Assembly (NCBI RefSeq): GCF_001888805.2
Contig: NZ_CP019113.1
Span: 3,782,001 to 3,846,000, forward strand
DNA: 64,000 nucleotides
Direction: 5' to 3'
Source of the DNA: Enterobacter sp. SA187
Lineage (GTDB): Bacteria; Pseudomonadota; Gammaproteobacteria; Enterobacterales; Enterobacteriaceae
Shown piece after piece: positions 25,512-34,362 of the stretch (the first letter of the stretch is position 1; every line of letters begins with the position of its first letter). Below the pieces are notes generated by a model. That model had not been told where the DNA came from and did not search any database. It was given only the letters and a program-made list of their open reading frames with translations. The translations under genes and the position numbers were made by a program.

Positions 25512-26632
25512 AGCGGCACCGTGCCGCTGAACCCGGCGCACAGGGTCAGCGTGGCGAAGAACGCCACGGCATAACCCGCCGACAGCCGATCCATGATCAG
25601 CCCGAACAGCGGCGATCCGGCAGTCTGCCCCACCGCCAGCGTCAGAAAGCAGATCATCAGTCCCGTCGCCGGGCGTTCCGGCAGCGCTGAAACGCCCCAC
25701 ATCAGATAGATGCCGGAGATCGTAATATAGGCCGCGCCGAACAGCGCCCCGCCGATAAGCGTCAGCGCGGGCGTCGTGCTCTCAAAGCCGATCAGCAGCA
25801 TACCCAACGCCATCGCCAGCAAAAACAGCCGGTGCATGAGATCCATACCAAAGCGCGCCACCAGCGTTCCCGCCGCCGCACCGGCGATGCCCGCCGCCCC
25901 CGTCACCATCCACAGCACGCCTGCGCCGGTATCGCGCCACTCCAGCCGCAGCGCGACCAGCTGACTGCCGAACGACCAGATCGCCGTGCTGCCCGCGCCC
26001 ATTAAAAACGAGGCGACGATCAGCCGTTTCAGGGACGCGCTGATCGGCGGCAGACCGCCAGCGCGGTTGCTTGCGCCAGGCGAACTGCGCGGCACAAAAC
26101 GCGCAGCGGCAAGCGCCATTGCGAACGCCACCGCGGCAAAAAGCCCGAACGCCAGCCGCCATTGTCCGCCCATCGCCAGCGCCACGGGGCCTGAGAGCAC
26201 CACGCCCGCGCCCGTCCCGGCATTAATGATGGTGTTAGCCGCGCCCTGGCGATCCGGCTGAACCGCAGCCGACACCGCGGCCGCCAGCGGCGGCGAGACT
26301 AACCCCGTACTGGCTCCGGCGAGCATCACCGCCGCCGCCAGCCACAGCGGGGATGACGCCAGCGCAATGCCGGTCATGCCCAGCGCTGCCACCAGCGCGG
26401 CGGTCAGCGCCACCGTGCGCGGACCGATGCGCTCCGTCAGAAAAGCCGCCAGCACAATGGTCAGGCAGTAACCCAGAAAGGATCCGCCGGAAATCAGCCC
26501 GCTCAGCGTCGGGGAAAGGGAGAGATCGGCGTCGATGCGCGGCAAAAACAGCCCGAAGGCAAAACGCGCAAAGCCATAGCAGACGGCGATCAGACTGAAG
26601 CCGGTGGTGATAAGCCAGGCGTTTTTACTCAT
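25475..26632 (-). CDS. YbfB/YjiJ-family MFS transporter
   Basis: This 385-residue protein has twelve predicted membrane segments and the YbfB/YjiJ N-terminal pattern ITTGFSLIAVCYGFARFAFGLFLPRIDADLSLSPTLSGLISG. The start overlaps the stop of the upstream tetR gene by 4 bp, making a repressor-pump operon. The 3' end overlaps the truncated ProC-like gene tail to tail. The substrate is unknown; the TetR gene in front suggests a toxic compound effector. Confidence 0.85.
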   Translation of the reverse strand: MSKNAWLITTGFSLIAVCYGFARFAFGLFLPRIDADLSLSPTLSGLISGGSFLGYCLTIVLAAFLTERIGPRTVALTAALVAALGMTGIALASSPLWLAAAVMLAGASTGLVSPPLAAAVSAAVQPDRQGAANTIINAGTGAGVVLSGPVALAMGGQWRLAFGLFAAVAFAMALAAARFVPRSSPGASNRAGGLPPISASLKRLIVASFLMGAGSTAIWSFGSQLVALRLEWRDTGAGVLWMVTGAAGIAGAAAGTLVARFGMDLMHRLFLLAMALGMLLIGFESTTPALTLIGGALFGAAYITISGIYLMWGVSALPERPATGLMICFLTLAVGQTAGSPLFGLIMDRLSAGYAVAFFATLTLCAGFSGTVPLHSAWRKRFRKA

Positions 26633-27153
26633 GATTTAGCCCCCGCCAGCAGCATCGCCGCCGTATCACGCGCGGCAGCCACGGTGCCCACGCCGCGGTA
26701 AATGGCCGCCGCCGTCGCGCCCTCAAAGAGGATGAGGATCTGCTCCGCCAGCCGGTCGTCCTCATGGCCGATTTCACCCGCCACCAGCCTGCGGATGGTC
26801 TGCCAGGTCTTTTCTTTATGGGCGCGGATCACCGCCGCGATTTCGGGATTGTCGCCGCCGGTTTCGCCGTACGCCCGCAGAAACAGACAGCCCAGACAGC
26901 CCTCTTCCCGCAGCCAGTTATCCAGCGCATCGAACAGCCCTTTGATGCTCTGCTCCTTCAGCTGCGCGAAAAAGCGCTGATCCCGCTCCTCCAGCACCCG
27001 CACGATCAGCGCCGTTTTGCTGCCAGCATGTTTATAGAGCGTGCGGCTCGACATGCCCGCCGCCTGCGTGAGCCGATCCATCCCGGTGGCATTAAAACCA
27101 TGCCGGTAAAACAGGGATCCTGCGGCTGAGAGGAGTTTGTTTTTAATGTCCAT
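26629..27153 (-). CDS. TetR-family repressor of the downstream MFS pump
   Basis: This 174-residue protein has a TetR helix-turn-helix (KLLSAAGSLFYRHGFNATGMDRLTQAAGMSSRTLYKHAGSKTALI, residues 7-51) and a helical ligand-binding C-terminus with the TetR_C pattern GCLGCLFLRAYGET. It is the first gene of the operon with the MFS pump (4-bp overlap). The near-perfect palindrome 27162-27181, 8 bp upstream of the start, is its likely autoregulatory operator. Confidence 0.88.
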   Translation of the reverse strand: MDIKNKLLSAAGSLFYRHGFNATGMDRLTQAAGMSSRTLYKHAGSKTALIVRVLEERDQRFFAQLKEQSIKGLFDALDNWLREEGCLGCLFLRAYGETGGDNPEIAAVIRAHKEKTWQTIRRLVAGEIGHEDDRLAEQILILFEGATAAAIYRGVGTVAAARDTAAMLLAGAKS

Positions 27154-27161
27154 ACCTTAAA

Positions 27162-27181
27162 AGTAAAACGATCGGTTTACT
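27162..27181. promoter_or_regulatory. TetR operator
   Basis: AGTAAAACGATCGGTTTACT is palindromic at 18 of 20 positions and lies directly upstream of the tetR-MFS operon, overlapping its probable promoter. Confidence 0.7.
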
Positions 27182-27314
27182 CTGTCAAACTGACCGCCTC
27201 GCCTGATACCGGACGCCGCAGCGCCGATTTTCAGCCTTATCCCCACCCTTTTGTTTCACAATCCTGTGACATACTATCGGTATGGCAGTACATGTGTGAA
27301 ACAAGGAGATAATT

Positions 27315-28766
27315 ATGGATAACAAGGCGAGCCTTACCCCGGAACAGGCCCTTGACCGGCTCGAAGCGCTGTATGACCAGGCGGTCAGTGACTTACGCGA
27401 TGCCATCGCGCAGTACATCGATAAGGGCACGCTTCCCGACACGCTCGCCCGTGCACAGGGGAAATTTGTGTACCCGTTGCTGTCGGTCAGCTGGGACGGT
27501 AACGCGCCGAACGCCCGGAAAACCCGCGCTTATGCCCGCTTTACGCATCCCGGCAGCTATCGCACCACCATTACGCGCCCGGCGCTGTTCCGCCCTTACC
27601 TGCTGGAGCAGCTCACCATGCTGTATCTGGATTACGGCGCGCAGATTGAAGTGGGTCCGTCTGAACACGAGATCCCTTATCCCTATGTGATTGACGGATC
27701 GGCGCTGACGCTGGACCGTTCGATGAGCGCGGATTTAACCCGCCACTTTCCGACCACCGAGCTGTCGCAGATTGGCGATGAAACCGCCGACGGCATTTAT
27801 CACCCGGCGGAATTCTCGCCGCTGTCGCACTTTGACGCCCGCCGCGTGGACTTCTCGCTGGCGCGTCTGCGTCACTACACCGGCACGCCCGTGGAGCACT
27901 TCCAGCCGTTCGTGCTGTTCACCAACTACACGCGCTATGTGGATGAGTTCGTGCGCTGGGGTTGCAGCCAGATCCTCGATCCGGACAGCCCGTACGTGGC
28001 GCTCTCCTGCGCGGGCGGTATCTGGATCACCGCCGAAACCGAAGCGCCGGAACAGGCCATTTCCGATCTGGCGTGGAAAAAACACCAGATGCCCGCCTGG
28101 CACCTGATCACCGCTGACGGTCAGGGGATCACGCTGGTGAATATCGGCGTCGGCCCGTCGAATGCCAAAACCATCTGCGATCATCTGGCGGTGCTGCGCC
28201 CGGATGTGTGGCTGATGATCGGCCACTGCGGCGGCCTGCGTGAGAGCCAGTCGATTGGCGATTACGTGCTGGCGCATGCTTATCTGCGCGACGATCACGT
28301 ACTGGATGCGGTGCTGCCGCCGGATATTCCCATCCCGAGCATCGCCGAAGTGCAGCGCGCGCTGTACGACGCCACCAAACAGGTCAGCGAGATGCCCGGC
28401 GAGGAAGTGAAACAGCGGCTGCGTACCGGTACGGTGGTGACCACCGATGACCGTAACTGGGAACTGCGTTATTCAGCGTCGGCGCTGCGCTTTAACTTAA
28501 GCCGCGCGGTGGCCATTGATATGGAAAGCGCGACCATCGCGGCGCAGGGTTATCGCTTCCGCGTGCCGTACGGCACCTTGCTGTGCGTGTCCGATAAACC
28601 GCTGCACGGTGAGATCAAACTGCCGGGTCAGGCCAATCGTTTTTATGAAGGGGCGATTTCGGAGCATTTGCAGATCGGCATCAGGGCGATTGATCTGCTG
28701 CGCGCCGAAGGTGAACGTCTGCATTCGCGTAAACTGCGTACTTTCAACGAGCCGCCGTTCCGCTAA
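27315..28766 (+). CDS. amn: AMP nucleosidase
   Basis: This 483-residue protein is essentially E. coli Amn (484 residues). It hydrolyses AMP to adenine and ribose 5-phosphate. An N-terminal AMP-nucleosidase domain (YARFTHPGSYRTTITRPALF) precedes a nucleoside-phosphorylase-like catalytic domain with VNIGVGPSNAKTICDHLAVLRPDVWLMIGHCGGLRESQ and AIDMESATIAAQGYRFRVPYGTLLCVSDKPLHGE. The RBS AAGGAG precedes the ATG. It is flanked by a terminator hairpin and a convergent tRNA-Asn. In E. coli the gene is in the Pho regulon; I did not find a convincing Pho box here. Confidence 0.96.
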   Translation: MDNKASLTPEQALDRLEALYDQAVSDLRDAIAQYIDKGTLPDTLARAQGKFVYPLLSVSWDGNAPNARKTRAYARFTHPGSYRTTITRPALFRPYLLEQLTMLYLDYGAQIEVGPSEHEIPYPYVIDGSALTLDRSMSADLTRHFPTTELSQIGDETADGIYHPAEFSPLSHFDARRVDFSLARLRHYTGTPVEHFQPFVLFTNYTRYVDEFVRWGCSQILDPDSPYVALSCAGGIWITAETEAPEQAISDLAWKKHQMPAWHLITADGQGITLVNIGVGPSNAKTICDHLAVLRPDVWLMIGHCGGLRESQSIGDYVLAHAYLRDDHVLDAVLPPDIPIPSIAEVQRALYDATKQVSEMPGEEVKQRLRTGTVVTTDDRNWELRYSASALRFNLSRAVAIDMESATIAAQGYRFRVPYGTLLCVSDKPLHGEIKLPGQANRFYEGAISEHLQIGIRAIDLLRAEGERLHSRKLRTFNEPPFR

Positions 28767-28775
28767 CGGCAGAAA

Positions 28776-28803
28776 AGCAAAAAGCCCGCTAAATAGCGGG
28801 CTT
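28776..28803. terminator. Bidirectional terminator between amn and tRNA-Asn copy 3
   Basis: An AAGCCCGCT/AGCGGGCTT stem lies between the convergent amn and tRNA-Asn. The T-run is on the minus strand, so it serves the tRNA best. Confidence 0.8.
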
Positions 28804-28811
28804 CTTAAATA

Positions 28812-28887
28812 TGGCTCCTCTGACTGGACTCGAACCAGTGACATACGGATTAACAGTCCGCCGTTCTACCGACTGAACTACAGAGGA
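28812..28887 (-). tRNA. tRNA-Asn(GTT), copy 3
   Basis: The reverse strand is identical over 76 nt to the other three tRNA-Asn copies. The shared ATTCGCCCCGTTCACACGAT block lies at its 5' side. It is in inverted orientation relative to copies 1, 2 and 4. Confidence 0.95.
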
Positions 28888-29008
28888 ATCGTGTGAACGG
28901 GGCGAATATTAACGGCGCTCTGTGGCCTTGTCAAAGCCTGATTTCAAAAAAACGCGCGATTGCCGAATTATTCCGCACCCCGTTCAAAAAGAGCGCAGCT
29001 TAAGGCCG

Positions 29009-30442
29009 TCACTCCGCTTTTTTCTGCATGGCGCGCGGATATTTCCACAGCCAGCGGCCGCTGACCATACGCCAGTAGAACAGCGCCCCGCGTACCGCCC
29101 AGTCGAGGAACATCCCCAGCCAGACGCCAATCACGCCCATGCCGAGCACGATCCCCAGCGTATAACCCGCCACCACACGGCAGCCCCACATGCCGAGCAT
29201 CGACACCCACATGGCAAAGCGGGCATCGCGTGCGCCCTTCTGCCCGGCAGGTAATACCCAGGAGGCCGCCCAGATCGGCATAAAGGCGGCGTTCAGCCAC
29301 AGCAGGATCTTCACCACTTCCTGCACGTCCTGCTCCGGCGTATAAAACGCGGCCAGCAGCCCGGCGAAGGGCGCGGTGCCCCAGGCAATAATCGTCAGTC
29401 CGATGGTCGACAGCCAGAACACATGGCGCAGCTGGCGTTCCGCCTGGCCGATCTGTCCTTTACCAAGACGTCTGCCGGTAATAATGGTGGACGCCGAACC
29501 CAGCGCGTTACCCGGCAGGTTGATTAATGCCGCCACGGAGAAAGCAATAAAGTTACCGGCGATGACGTTGGTGCCCATCCCGGCCACAAACATCTGGGTT
29601 AATAATTTGCCGCTGTTAAACAGCACCGATTCAATACTGGCGGGAATACCGATGCCCATCACTTCCCAGATAATGGCGAAGTTAAGCGGCTTAAAGTAAC
29701 TTTTCAGCGTGATACGCAGCGCCGGGTTAAAGCCAATCATCAGCACCCAGATGATCGCCAGCGCGCCGATATAGCGGGAAATGGTCAGCCCCAGCCCTGC
29801 GCCGGCAAAGCCAATCCCCGGCCAGGAGAACAGGCCGTAGATCAGGAAGCTGCTGATAATAATGTTGAGAATGTTCATGCCGCCGTTAATCAGTAGCGGA
29901 ATTCTGGTATTACCCGCGCCGCGCAGCGCCCCGCTGCCGATCAGCGTAATGGCCGCCGCCGGATAGCTCAGCACCGTTAATTCGAGGTAAGTCAGCGCCA
30001 GGGCTTTCACCTCTGCCGTGGCTTCGCCCGCCACCACATCAATAATTTGCGCGCCAAAATAGTGGATCACCGCCGCCAGCAGCGCGGCGAACAGCGTCAT
30101 GATCACCAGCGATTGCCGCGCCGCCGAGCGCGCCCGCCGCCGGTCGCGTTTACCGAGACTAAAAGCCACCACCACCGTGGTACCCAGATCGACCGCCGCA
30201 AAAAAGGCCATCACCACCATGTTAAAACTGTCGGCAAGGCCCACACCCGCCATCGCTTCTTTGCCCAGCCAGCTCACCAGGAAGGTACTCAGTACCCCCA
30301 TCAGCAGTACGCAGGTATTTTCGAGGAAGATAGGCACGGCAAGCGGGGTGATTTCACGCCAGAAAAGTACACGGTAACTTTTTCGTTTAGCGTACCAGGG
30401 CGTGCGGGCGACGGCCTGGCGTAAAGCGGCAGTGACGTTCAA
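29009..30442 (-). CDS. yeeO: YeeO, MATE-family flavin/peptide exporter
   Basis: This 477-residue protein has twelve membrane segments and two MATE repeats, matching E. coli YeeO in sequence and in position between tRNA-Asn genes. YeeO exports FMN and FAD and can export dipeptides. N-terminal LFWREITPLAVPIFLENTCVLLMGVLSTFLVSWLG and IGSGALRGAGNTRIPLLINGGMNILN are the MATE signatures. It lies between inverted tRNA-Asn copies 3 and 4 and has no operon partner. Confidence 0.92.
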   Translation of the reverse strand: MNVTAALRQAVARTPWYAKRKSYRVLFWREITPLAVPIFLENTCVLLMGVLSTFLVSWLGKEAMAGVGLADSFNMVVMAFFAAVDLGTTVVVAFSLGKRDRRRARSAARQSLVIMTLFAALLAAVIHYFGAQIIDVVAGEATAEVKALALTYLELTVLSYPAAAITLIGSGALRGAGNTRIPLLINGGMNILNIIISSFLIYGLFSWPGIGFAGAGLGLTISRYIGALAIIWVLMIGFNPALRITLKSYFKPLNFAIIWEVMGIGIPASIESVLFNSGKLLTQMFVAGMGTNVIAGNFIAFSVAALINLPGNALGSASTIITGRRLGKGQIGQAERQLRHVFWLSTIGLTIIAWGTAPFAGLLAAFYTPEQDVQEVVKILLWLNAAFMPIWAASWVLPAGQKGARDARFAMWVSMLGMWGCRVVAGYTLGIVLGMGVIGVWLGMFLDWAVRGALFYWRMVSGRWLWKYPRAMQKKAE

Positions 30443-30632
30443 AATGGACCTTAGTGAGAAAGTGAAACTTCATTTCAAATGATGATGGAGAAATGCTAAT
30501 CCTGCAAAGTATTTCCCACAAATTTTGCTGGTATTTCCGGCAAATCGGCGACGGGTTCGCCAGACGAACGCGAGAGCGTAAAATGCGGTTTGACAAAAAG
30601 TTTTTCGCCGCTAAGATTAGCTCCCACACGAT

Positions 30633-30708
30633 TCCTCTGTAGTTCAGTCGGTAGAACGGCGGACTGTTAATCCGTATGTCACTGGTTCGAGTCCAGTCAG
30701 AGGAGCCA
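30633..30708 (+). tRNA. tRNA-Asn(GTT), copy 4
   Basis: This copy is identical over 76 nt to copies 1-3. Unlike them, its upstream block is only partly shared (CCCACACGAT), suggesting a different promoter context. Confidence 0.95.
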
Positions 30709-30714
30709 CATTTA

Positions 30715-30741
30715 AAAAGCCCGCTTTATAGCGGGCTTTTT
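30715..30741 (+). terminator. Terminator after tRNA-Asn copy 4
   Basis: An AAAAGCCCGCT/AGCGGGCTTTT stem with a TTAT loop is followed by T, between the tRNA and the convergent ymjA. Confidence 0.88.
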
Positions 30742-30763
30742 GCTGTCTGCAATTCAGGCGGCC

Positions 30764-31009
30764 TTACTCGTTGCCCCACTGATTCAGGAAATTGGCGATC
30801 TCATCAATCCGCTGCTCGTTAATACCCGCTTCTGCGGCCATCTCCTGCTGCGCGTCCTCGCTGATCTCTTCGCCATTCATCAGGCGGGTGATCAGTAACT
30901 CAAAATAACGCGCCAGCGCATCGCGTTCGGTTTCGCTTACCGGCGTTTCGGTTTCCGTCGCGTACTCGTCGGCGATGTCATAATATTTGATGGGTACTTC
31001 ATTGCTCAT
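30764..31009 (-). CDS. ymjA: YmjA, DUF2543 small protein
   Basis: This 81-residue acidic protein closely matches E. coli YmjA: IKYYDIADEYATETETPVSETER ... LLITRLMNGEEISEDAQQEMAAEAGINEQRIDEIANFLNQWGNE. Function is unknown (DUF2543). In E. coli the gene is elsewhere (next to puuP), so its position downstream of tRNA-Asn here is different. It stands alone, and its stop lies close to the convergent tRNA terminator. Confidence 0.88.
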   Translation of the reverse strand: MSNEVPIKYYDIADEYATETETPVSETERDALARYFELLITRLMNGEEISEDAQQEMAAEAGINEQRIDEIANFLNQWGNE

Positions 31010-31095
31010 ATCTGGCCCTCAGGGGTTTTCGCATTAAGCGTATTAGTATATCGCACGTGGCGGGCATAACCGCAGCGTTCGTTTACGCGCCGCGC

Positions 31096-31845
31096 TCAGA
31101 GCACGGTAATATTCATGCTGTTAACTATGCTGCGCATTTTCTCGTCCAGCTCACCGTCGATCACCAGCGTACTGGCAAGGCTCAGATCGCCAATGGCGAA
31201 TGCCGAGGCCGAGTTGATTTTTTCCGGCGAGGCCAGCACCACGGTTTCTGCCGCCCTTTCTGACAGCGCGCGTTTTACGCAGGCTTCTTCGTAATTGCCG
31301 GTGGTGAAACCGGCACGTTCGTGCACGCCGGTGACGCCCATGAAAAACAGATCGGCATTGATACGGCGAAGGGACTCCATCATCGCCGCCCCCACAGTGA
31401 CCATCGAATGCTTATACAGCTGGCCGCCGAGGATGATCACCTCCACCAGCGGCAGATTGATCAGCGCGGCGGCAATGGTCGGGCTGTGAGTCACCACGGT
31501 GAACGCCAGATCCGGCGGCAGCAGTTTAACCATCTCTTCAGACGTGGTGCCGCCATCCAGAATGACAATACTCCCCGGCTGGATCAGGGTGATGGCTTTA
31601 CTGGCAATATTCTTTTTTGCTGCCATATGCACGTTTTTTCGTGTTTCCAGCGACCCCGTCGCCGCCGACACCGCCAGCGCACCGCCGTGTACCCGTTGCA
31701 GTAATCCTTCCGCCGCCATCTCCCGCAAATCCCGGCGGATGGAGTCTTCCGAAATGTTAAACCGCTGGCTTAAATCGCGGGACAGCACCTGCTTGTCCCG
31801 CGCCAGCATATCGAGGATCAGTTGTTTGCGTTGCCCTGACAGCAT
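31096..31845 (-). CDS. DeoR/GlpR-family sugar-phosphate-responsive repressor
   Basis: This 249-residue protein has a DeoR helix-turn-helix (LSGQRKQLILDMLARDKQVLSRDLSQRFNISEDSIRRDLREMAAEGLLQRVHGGAL) and the DeoRC sugar-phosphate sensor (IASKAITLIQPGSIVILDGGTTSEEMVKLLP ... GVHERAGFTTGNYEEACVKRAL). I start at the ATG 31845 (MLSGQRK), which has AAGGTG 6 nt upstream; an in-frame ATG at 31860 would add five residues. It is divergent from the nudK-like gene, so it may control that gene or itself. The sugar ligand is unknown. Confidence 0.87.
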   Translation of the reverse strand: MLSGQRKQLILDMLARDKQVLSRDLSQRFNISEDSIRRDLREMAAEGLLQRVHGGALAVSAATGSLETRKNVHMAAKKNIASKAITLIQPGSIVILDGGTTSEEMVKLLPPDLAFTVVTHSPTIAAALINLPLVEVIILGGQLYKHSMVTVGAAMMESLRRINADLFFMGVTGVHERAGFTTGNYEEACVKRALSERAAETVVLASPEKINSASAFAIGDLSLASTLVIDGELDEKMRSIVNSMNITVL

Positions 31846-31929
31846 GTTTTCACCTTTCACGAATGATCTTGATTATGCACGATTGTGCATGATAGCGTAT
31901 TTCCTGTCACCTTTTAAAAAGGAAATAAC

Positions 31930-32517
31930 ATGTCTGCACAACCCAATATTCGCCATCTCCGTGAAGAGCTGCTGTCCGATAACTGGTACACGCTTAAAAA
32001 ATACACTTTCGAACTGCAACGGCGCGACGGCAGCTGGCAGGCGCAGAGCCGCGAAGCCTACGATCGCGGCAATGGCGCGGCCATTCTGCTGTATAACAAA
32101 GCCAAAGGAACGGTGGTGCTGACGCGGCAGTTCCGCCTGCCGGTGTACATCAATGGGCATGATGGTTTGCTGATTGAGGCGGCAGCGGGTTTACTGGATG
32201 ACGCCTCGCCGGAAGCACGTATTATTGCCGAAGCCGAAGAAGAGACCGGCTTTAAAGTGGCCGCCATTGAAAAAGTGTTTGAAGCCTATATGAGCCCCGG
32301 CTCGGTGACGGAAAAACTCTACTTTTTCATTGCGGAATATGCTGATGAAGATCGCAGCGGCGCGGGCGGCGGGCTGGCGGATGAAGGAGAAGATATTCAG
32401 GTGCTGGAATGGCCGTTTGAAAAAGCGCTCGCCGCCATTCGCAGCGGCGAGATCCAGGACGCCAAAACCATCATGCTGATCCAGCACCTGGCGCTACAGG
32501 CAGTTTTTGAGAAGTAA
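31930..32517 (+). CDS. NudK-like Nudix hydrolase (GDP-mannose pyrophosphatase type)
   Basis: This 195-residue protein resembles E. coli NudK (GDP-mannose pyrophosphatase): ILLYNKAKGTVVLTRQFRLPVYINGHDG, an atypical Nudix helix AEAEEETGFKV with the expected EExxG, and YMSPGSVTEKLYFFIAEYAD. The usual Arg/Lys before the box is Ala. Such enzymes cleave nucleoside-diphosphate sugars to GMP and sugar phosphate. It is divergent from the DeoR regulator gene and convergent with a dehydrogenase gene. It is not identical enough to be called NudK outright. Confidence 0.8.
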   Translation: MSAQPNIRHLREELLSDNWYTLKKYTFELQRRDGSWQAQSREAYDRGNGAAILLYNKAKGTVVLTRQFRLPVYINGHDGLLIEAAAGLLDDASPEARIIAEAEEETGFKVAAIEKVFEAYMSPGSVTEKLYFFIAEYADEDRSGAGGGLADEGEDIQVLEWPFEKALAAIRSGEIQDAKTIMLIQHLALQAVFEK

Positions 32518-32525
32518 CAATCACA

Positions 32526-32545
32526 GCGGGGTGTGATCACCCCGC
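32526..32545. terminator. Hairpin between nudK-like gene and SDR gene
   Basis: An 8-bp perfect stem GCGGGGTG/CACCCCGC with a TGAT loop lies between two convergent stop codons. It has no T-run. Confidence 0.4.
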
Positions 32546-32560
32546 CGGGGGTCAGCAAAA

Positions 32561-33319
32561 CTACAGCAACTGGCCGCCGGAAATATCAAAGGTGGTGCCG
32601 TTCGCCCAGGCCATGTCATCCGACAAAATGGCGGCAACGGCGCTGCCGATATCATCCGGTGAACCCACCCGCCCCAGGGCGATCCCCTGCGCGACAAAAT
32701 CATTCACCGCTTGATTATCCCGCACCACCCCGCCGCCAAAATCTGTGGCGATCGCGCCCGGCGCAATGGCATTCACCCTGATCTGGCGCGCGCCAAGCTC
32801 AACGGCCTGATAGCGGGTCAGCACTTCAAGCGCCGCTTTCATCGCGGCATACAGGCTGTATCCCGGCAGCGTAAAGCGGACAAAACCGGACGAGACATTA
32901 AGGATGCGCCCGCCGTCGTTGATCTGCGGTAATAATTGCTGCGTCAGGAATACCGGCCCACGCAGATGTGTGGCGGCAAGGGAATCAAATTGTTCCATTG
33001 TCGCCTCCGTAAAGTTCGCGAACAGGCCGTTACCGGCATTGTTGATCAGGAAATCGAAACGCTCGAGGCCAAAAGTGTTCCTGAGCGTATCCGCCACGGC
33101 CTCTGAGAATGCCGCAAAACCGGTCGTCTCTGTGATATCCAGGGGCAGCATCACCGCCCTGCCACCCAGCGCGGCGATCTCCTGCTCCAGGCTTGCGGCT
33201 TCCGCCGCGCCGCTGCGGTATGTCCCGATAATATCCACGCCGCGTCGGGCAAGATGAAGGGCCATATTACGTCCGAGGCCACGGCTTGCGCCGGTGATTA
33301 CTGCAATTTTATTCGTCAT
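32561..33319 (-). CDS. Short-chain dehydrogenase/reductase (SDR), 252 residues
   Basis: This is a classical SDR with the coenzyme-binding TGASRGLG (residues 10-17), NNAG (near 94-97), catalytic Ser in NVSSGFV and the YAAMK active-site pair (Tyr-x3-Lys). The C-terminus LSDDMAWANGTTFDISGGQLL is typical of 3-oxoacyl-reductase-like SDRs. Substrate cannot be told. It is divergent from an AraC-family regulator gene, which is its likely controller. Confidence 0.88.
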   Translation of the reverse strand: MTNKIAVITGASRGLGRNMALHLARRGVDIIGTYRSGAAEAASLEQEIAALGGRAVMLPLDITETTGFAAFSEAVADTLRNTFGLERFDFLINNAGNGLFANFTEATMEQFDSLAATHLRGPVFLTQQLLPQINDGGRILNVSSGFVRFTLPGYSLYAAMKAALEVLTRYQAVELGARQIRVNAIAPGAIATDFGGGVVRDNQAVNDFVAQGIALGRVGSPDDIGSAVAAILSDDMAWANGTTFDISGGQLL

Positions 33320-33470
33320 GGGCTGTCTCTCGTCAGGCGCACCGGCTGGTGCAGGGTTGAGCCGCCATGATAAGTAACCCCCGGCGTCTGACCCACGCCT
33401 GAAACGCTCAGTTTATTGCCTGATTGTCTCAGTGGCTTGTGCCTCCTGCGGGCGCAGGTATAATCGCCCG

Positions 33471-34355
33471 ATGAAAAACACCCTCGCCCCGCATCTGGAT
33501 CTCGCCCTGCGGCATGCCTCGCCGGGCACGCCCGCGACCCGCATTCCACGCCTTGAACTGACCATCGGCCAGGGCTCTGGCGAACGCGCGCCATGCCTGT
33601 ACCGGGCGATGATCTGCTTTATTTTGCAGGGCGCAAAGCAGGTGGTCATTAACGATCAGATCCTGAGCTACGGCAGCGAACACTATCTGATCAGCGCGCT
33701 GGATCTGCCGTTGAGCGGGCACATTTTCGATGGAGAAGACAGGCAGCCTTATGCGGCGGTGTCGCTGGTGCTGGATGCAGCGATCCTCGCGGAGTTAGCG
33801 GCCAACATGCCGCCGGTGCGTGAGCGGGAGCAGAGTGGCATCGGCATTATGATCAACCCGCTCAATAATGTGCTGCGCGATGCCCTTCTGCGCCTGATGG
33901 CGCTGCTGGATACCCCCGCTGATATCCCTGTGCTTGCGCCTATGGCGGAGCGTGAATTGCTTTATCGTCTTTTGCAGGAGCCGCAGGGACAACTGCTGCG
34001 GCAGATCGCCCGGCCAGAGGGCGCACTGAACGGTGTTCGTCGCGCGGTGGCGTGGATCCGCGATCACTCCCGTGAGCGCCTGCGCATTGAGGATCTGTGT
34101 GAGGTCAGCGGCATGAGCCGCGCCAGCCTGCACCGCCATTTTCTGACTATTACCGGCAGCAGCCCGCTCCAGTATCAGAAGCAGCTCAGATTACAGGAAG
34201 CCCGCCAGCTGTTACTCACCGGCGAGCATCGCGCCGCTGACGTGGCATTTATTGTCGGCTATGAGAGCGCCTCCCAGTTCAGCCGCGAATACCAGCGGCA
34301 GTTCGGCGCGCCCCCGGCACGGGACGCGCGTCAGATCCGCCAGACCATCACCTGA
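33471..34355 (+). CDS. AraC-family regulator with AraC_N (PF06719) domain
   Basis: This 294-residue protein has an N-terminal AraC-type regulatory domain (LYRAMICFILQGAKQVVINDQILSYGSEHYLISALDLPLSGHIF, about residues 40-85) and a C-terminal HTH pair (LRIEDLCEVSGMSRASLHRHFLTITGSSPLQYQKQLRLQEARQLL). It resembles the YqhC group, which activates aldehyde reductases. I chose the ATG at 33471 (MKNTLAPHL) rather than the upstream GTG at 33432. It is divergent from the SDR gene. Confidence 0.88.
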   Translation: MKNTLAPHLDLALRHASPGTPATRIPRLELTIGQGSGERAPCLYRAMICFILQGAKQVVINDQILSYGSEHYLISALDLPLSGHIFDGEDRQPYAAVSLVLDAAILAELAANMPPVREREQSGIGIMINPLNNVLRDALLRLMALLDTPADIPVLAPMAERELLYRLLQEPQGQLLRQIARPEGALNGVRRAVAWIRDHSRERLRIEDLCEVSGMSRASLHRHFLTITGSSPLQYQKQLRLQEARQLLLTGEHRAADVAFIVGYESASQFSREYQRQFGAPPARDARQIRQTIT

Positions 34356-34362
34356 CCCAGAC

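Noticed and set aside
27240..27314. Possible Pho box upstream of amn
   Set aside because: The gene is in the Pho regulon in E. coli, but I could not find two convincing CTGTCAT-like half-sites with correct spacing here.
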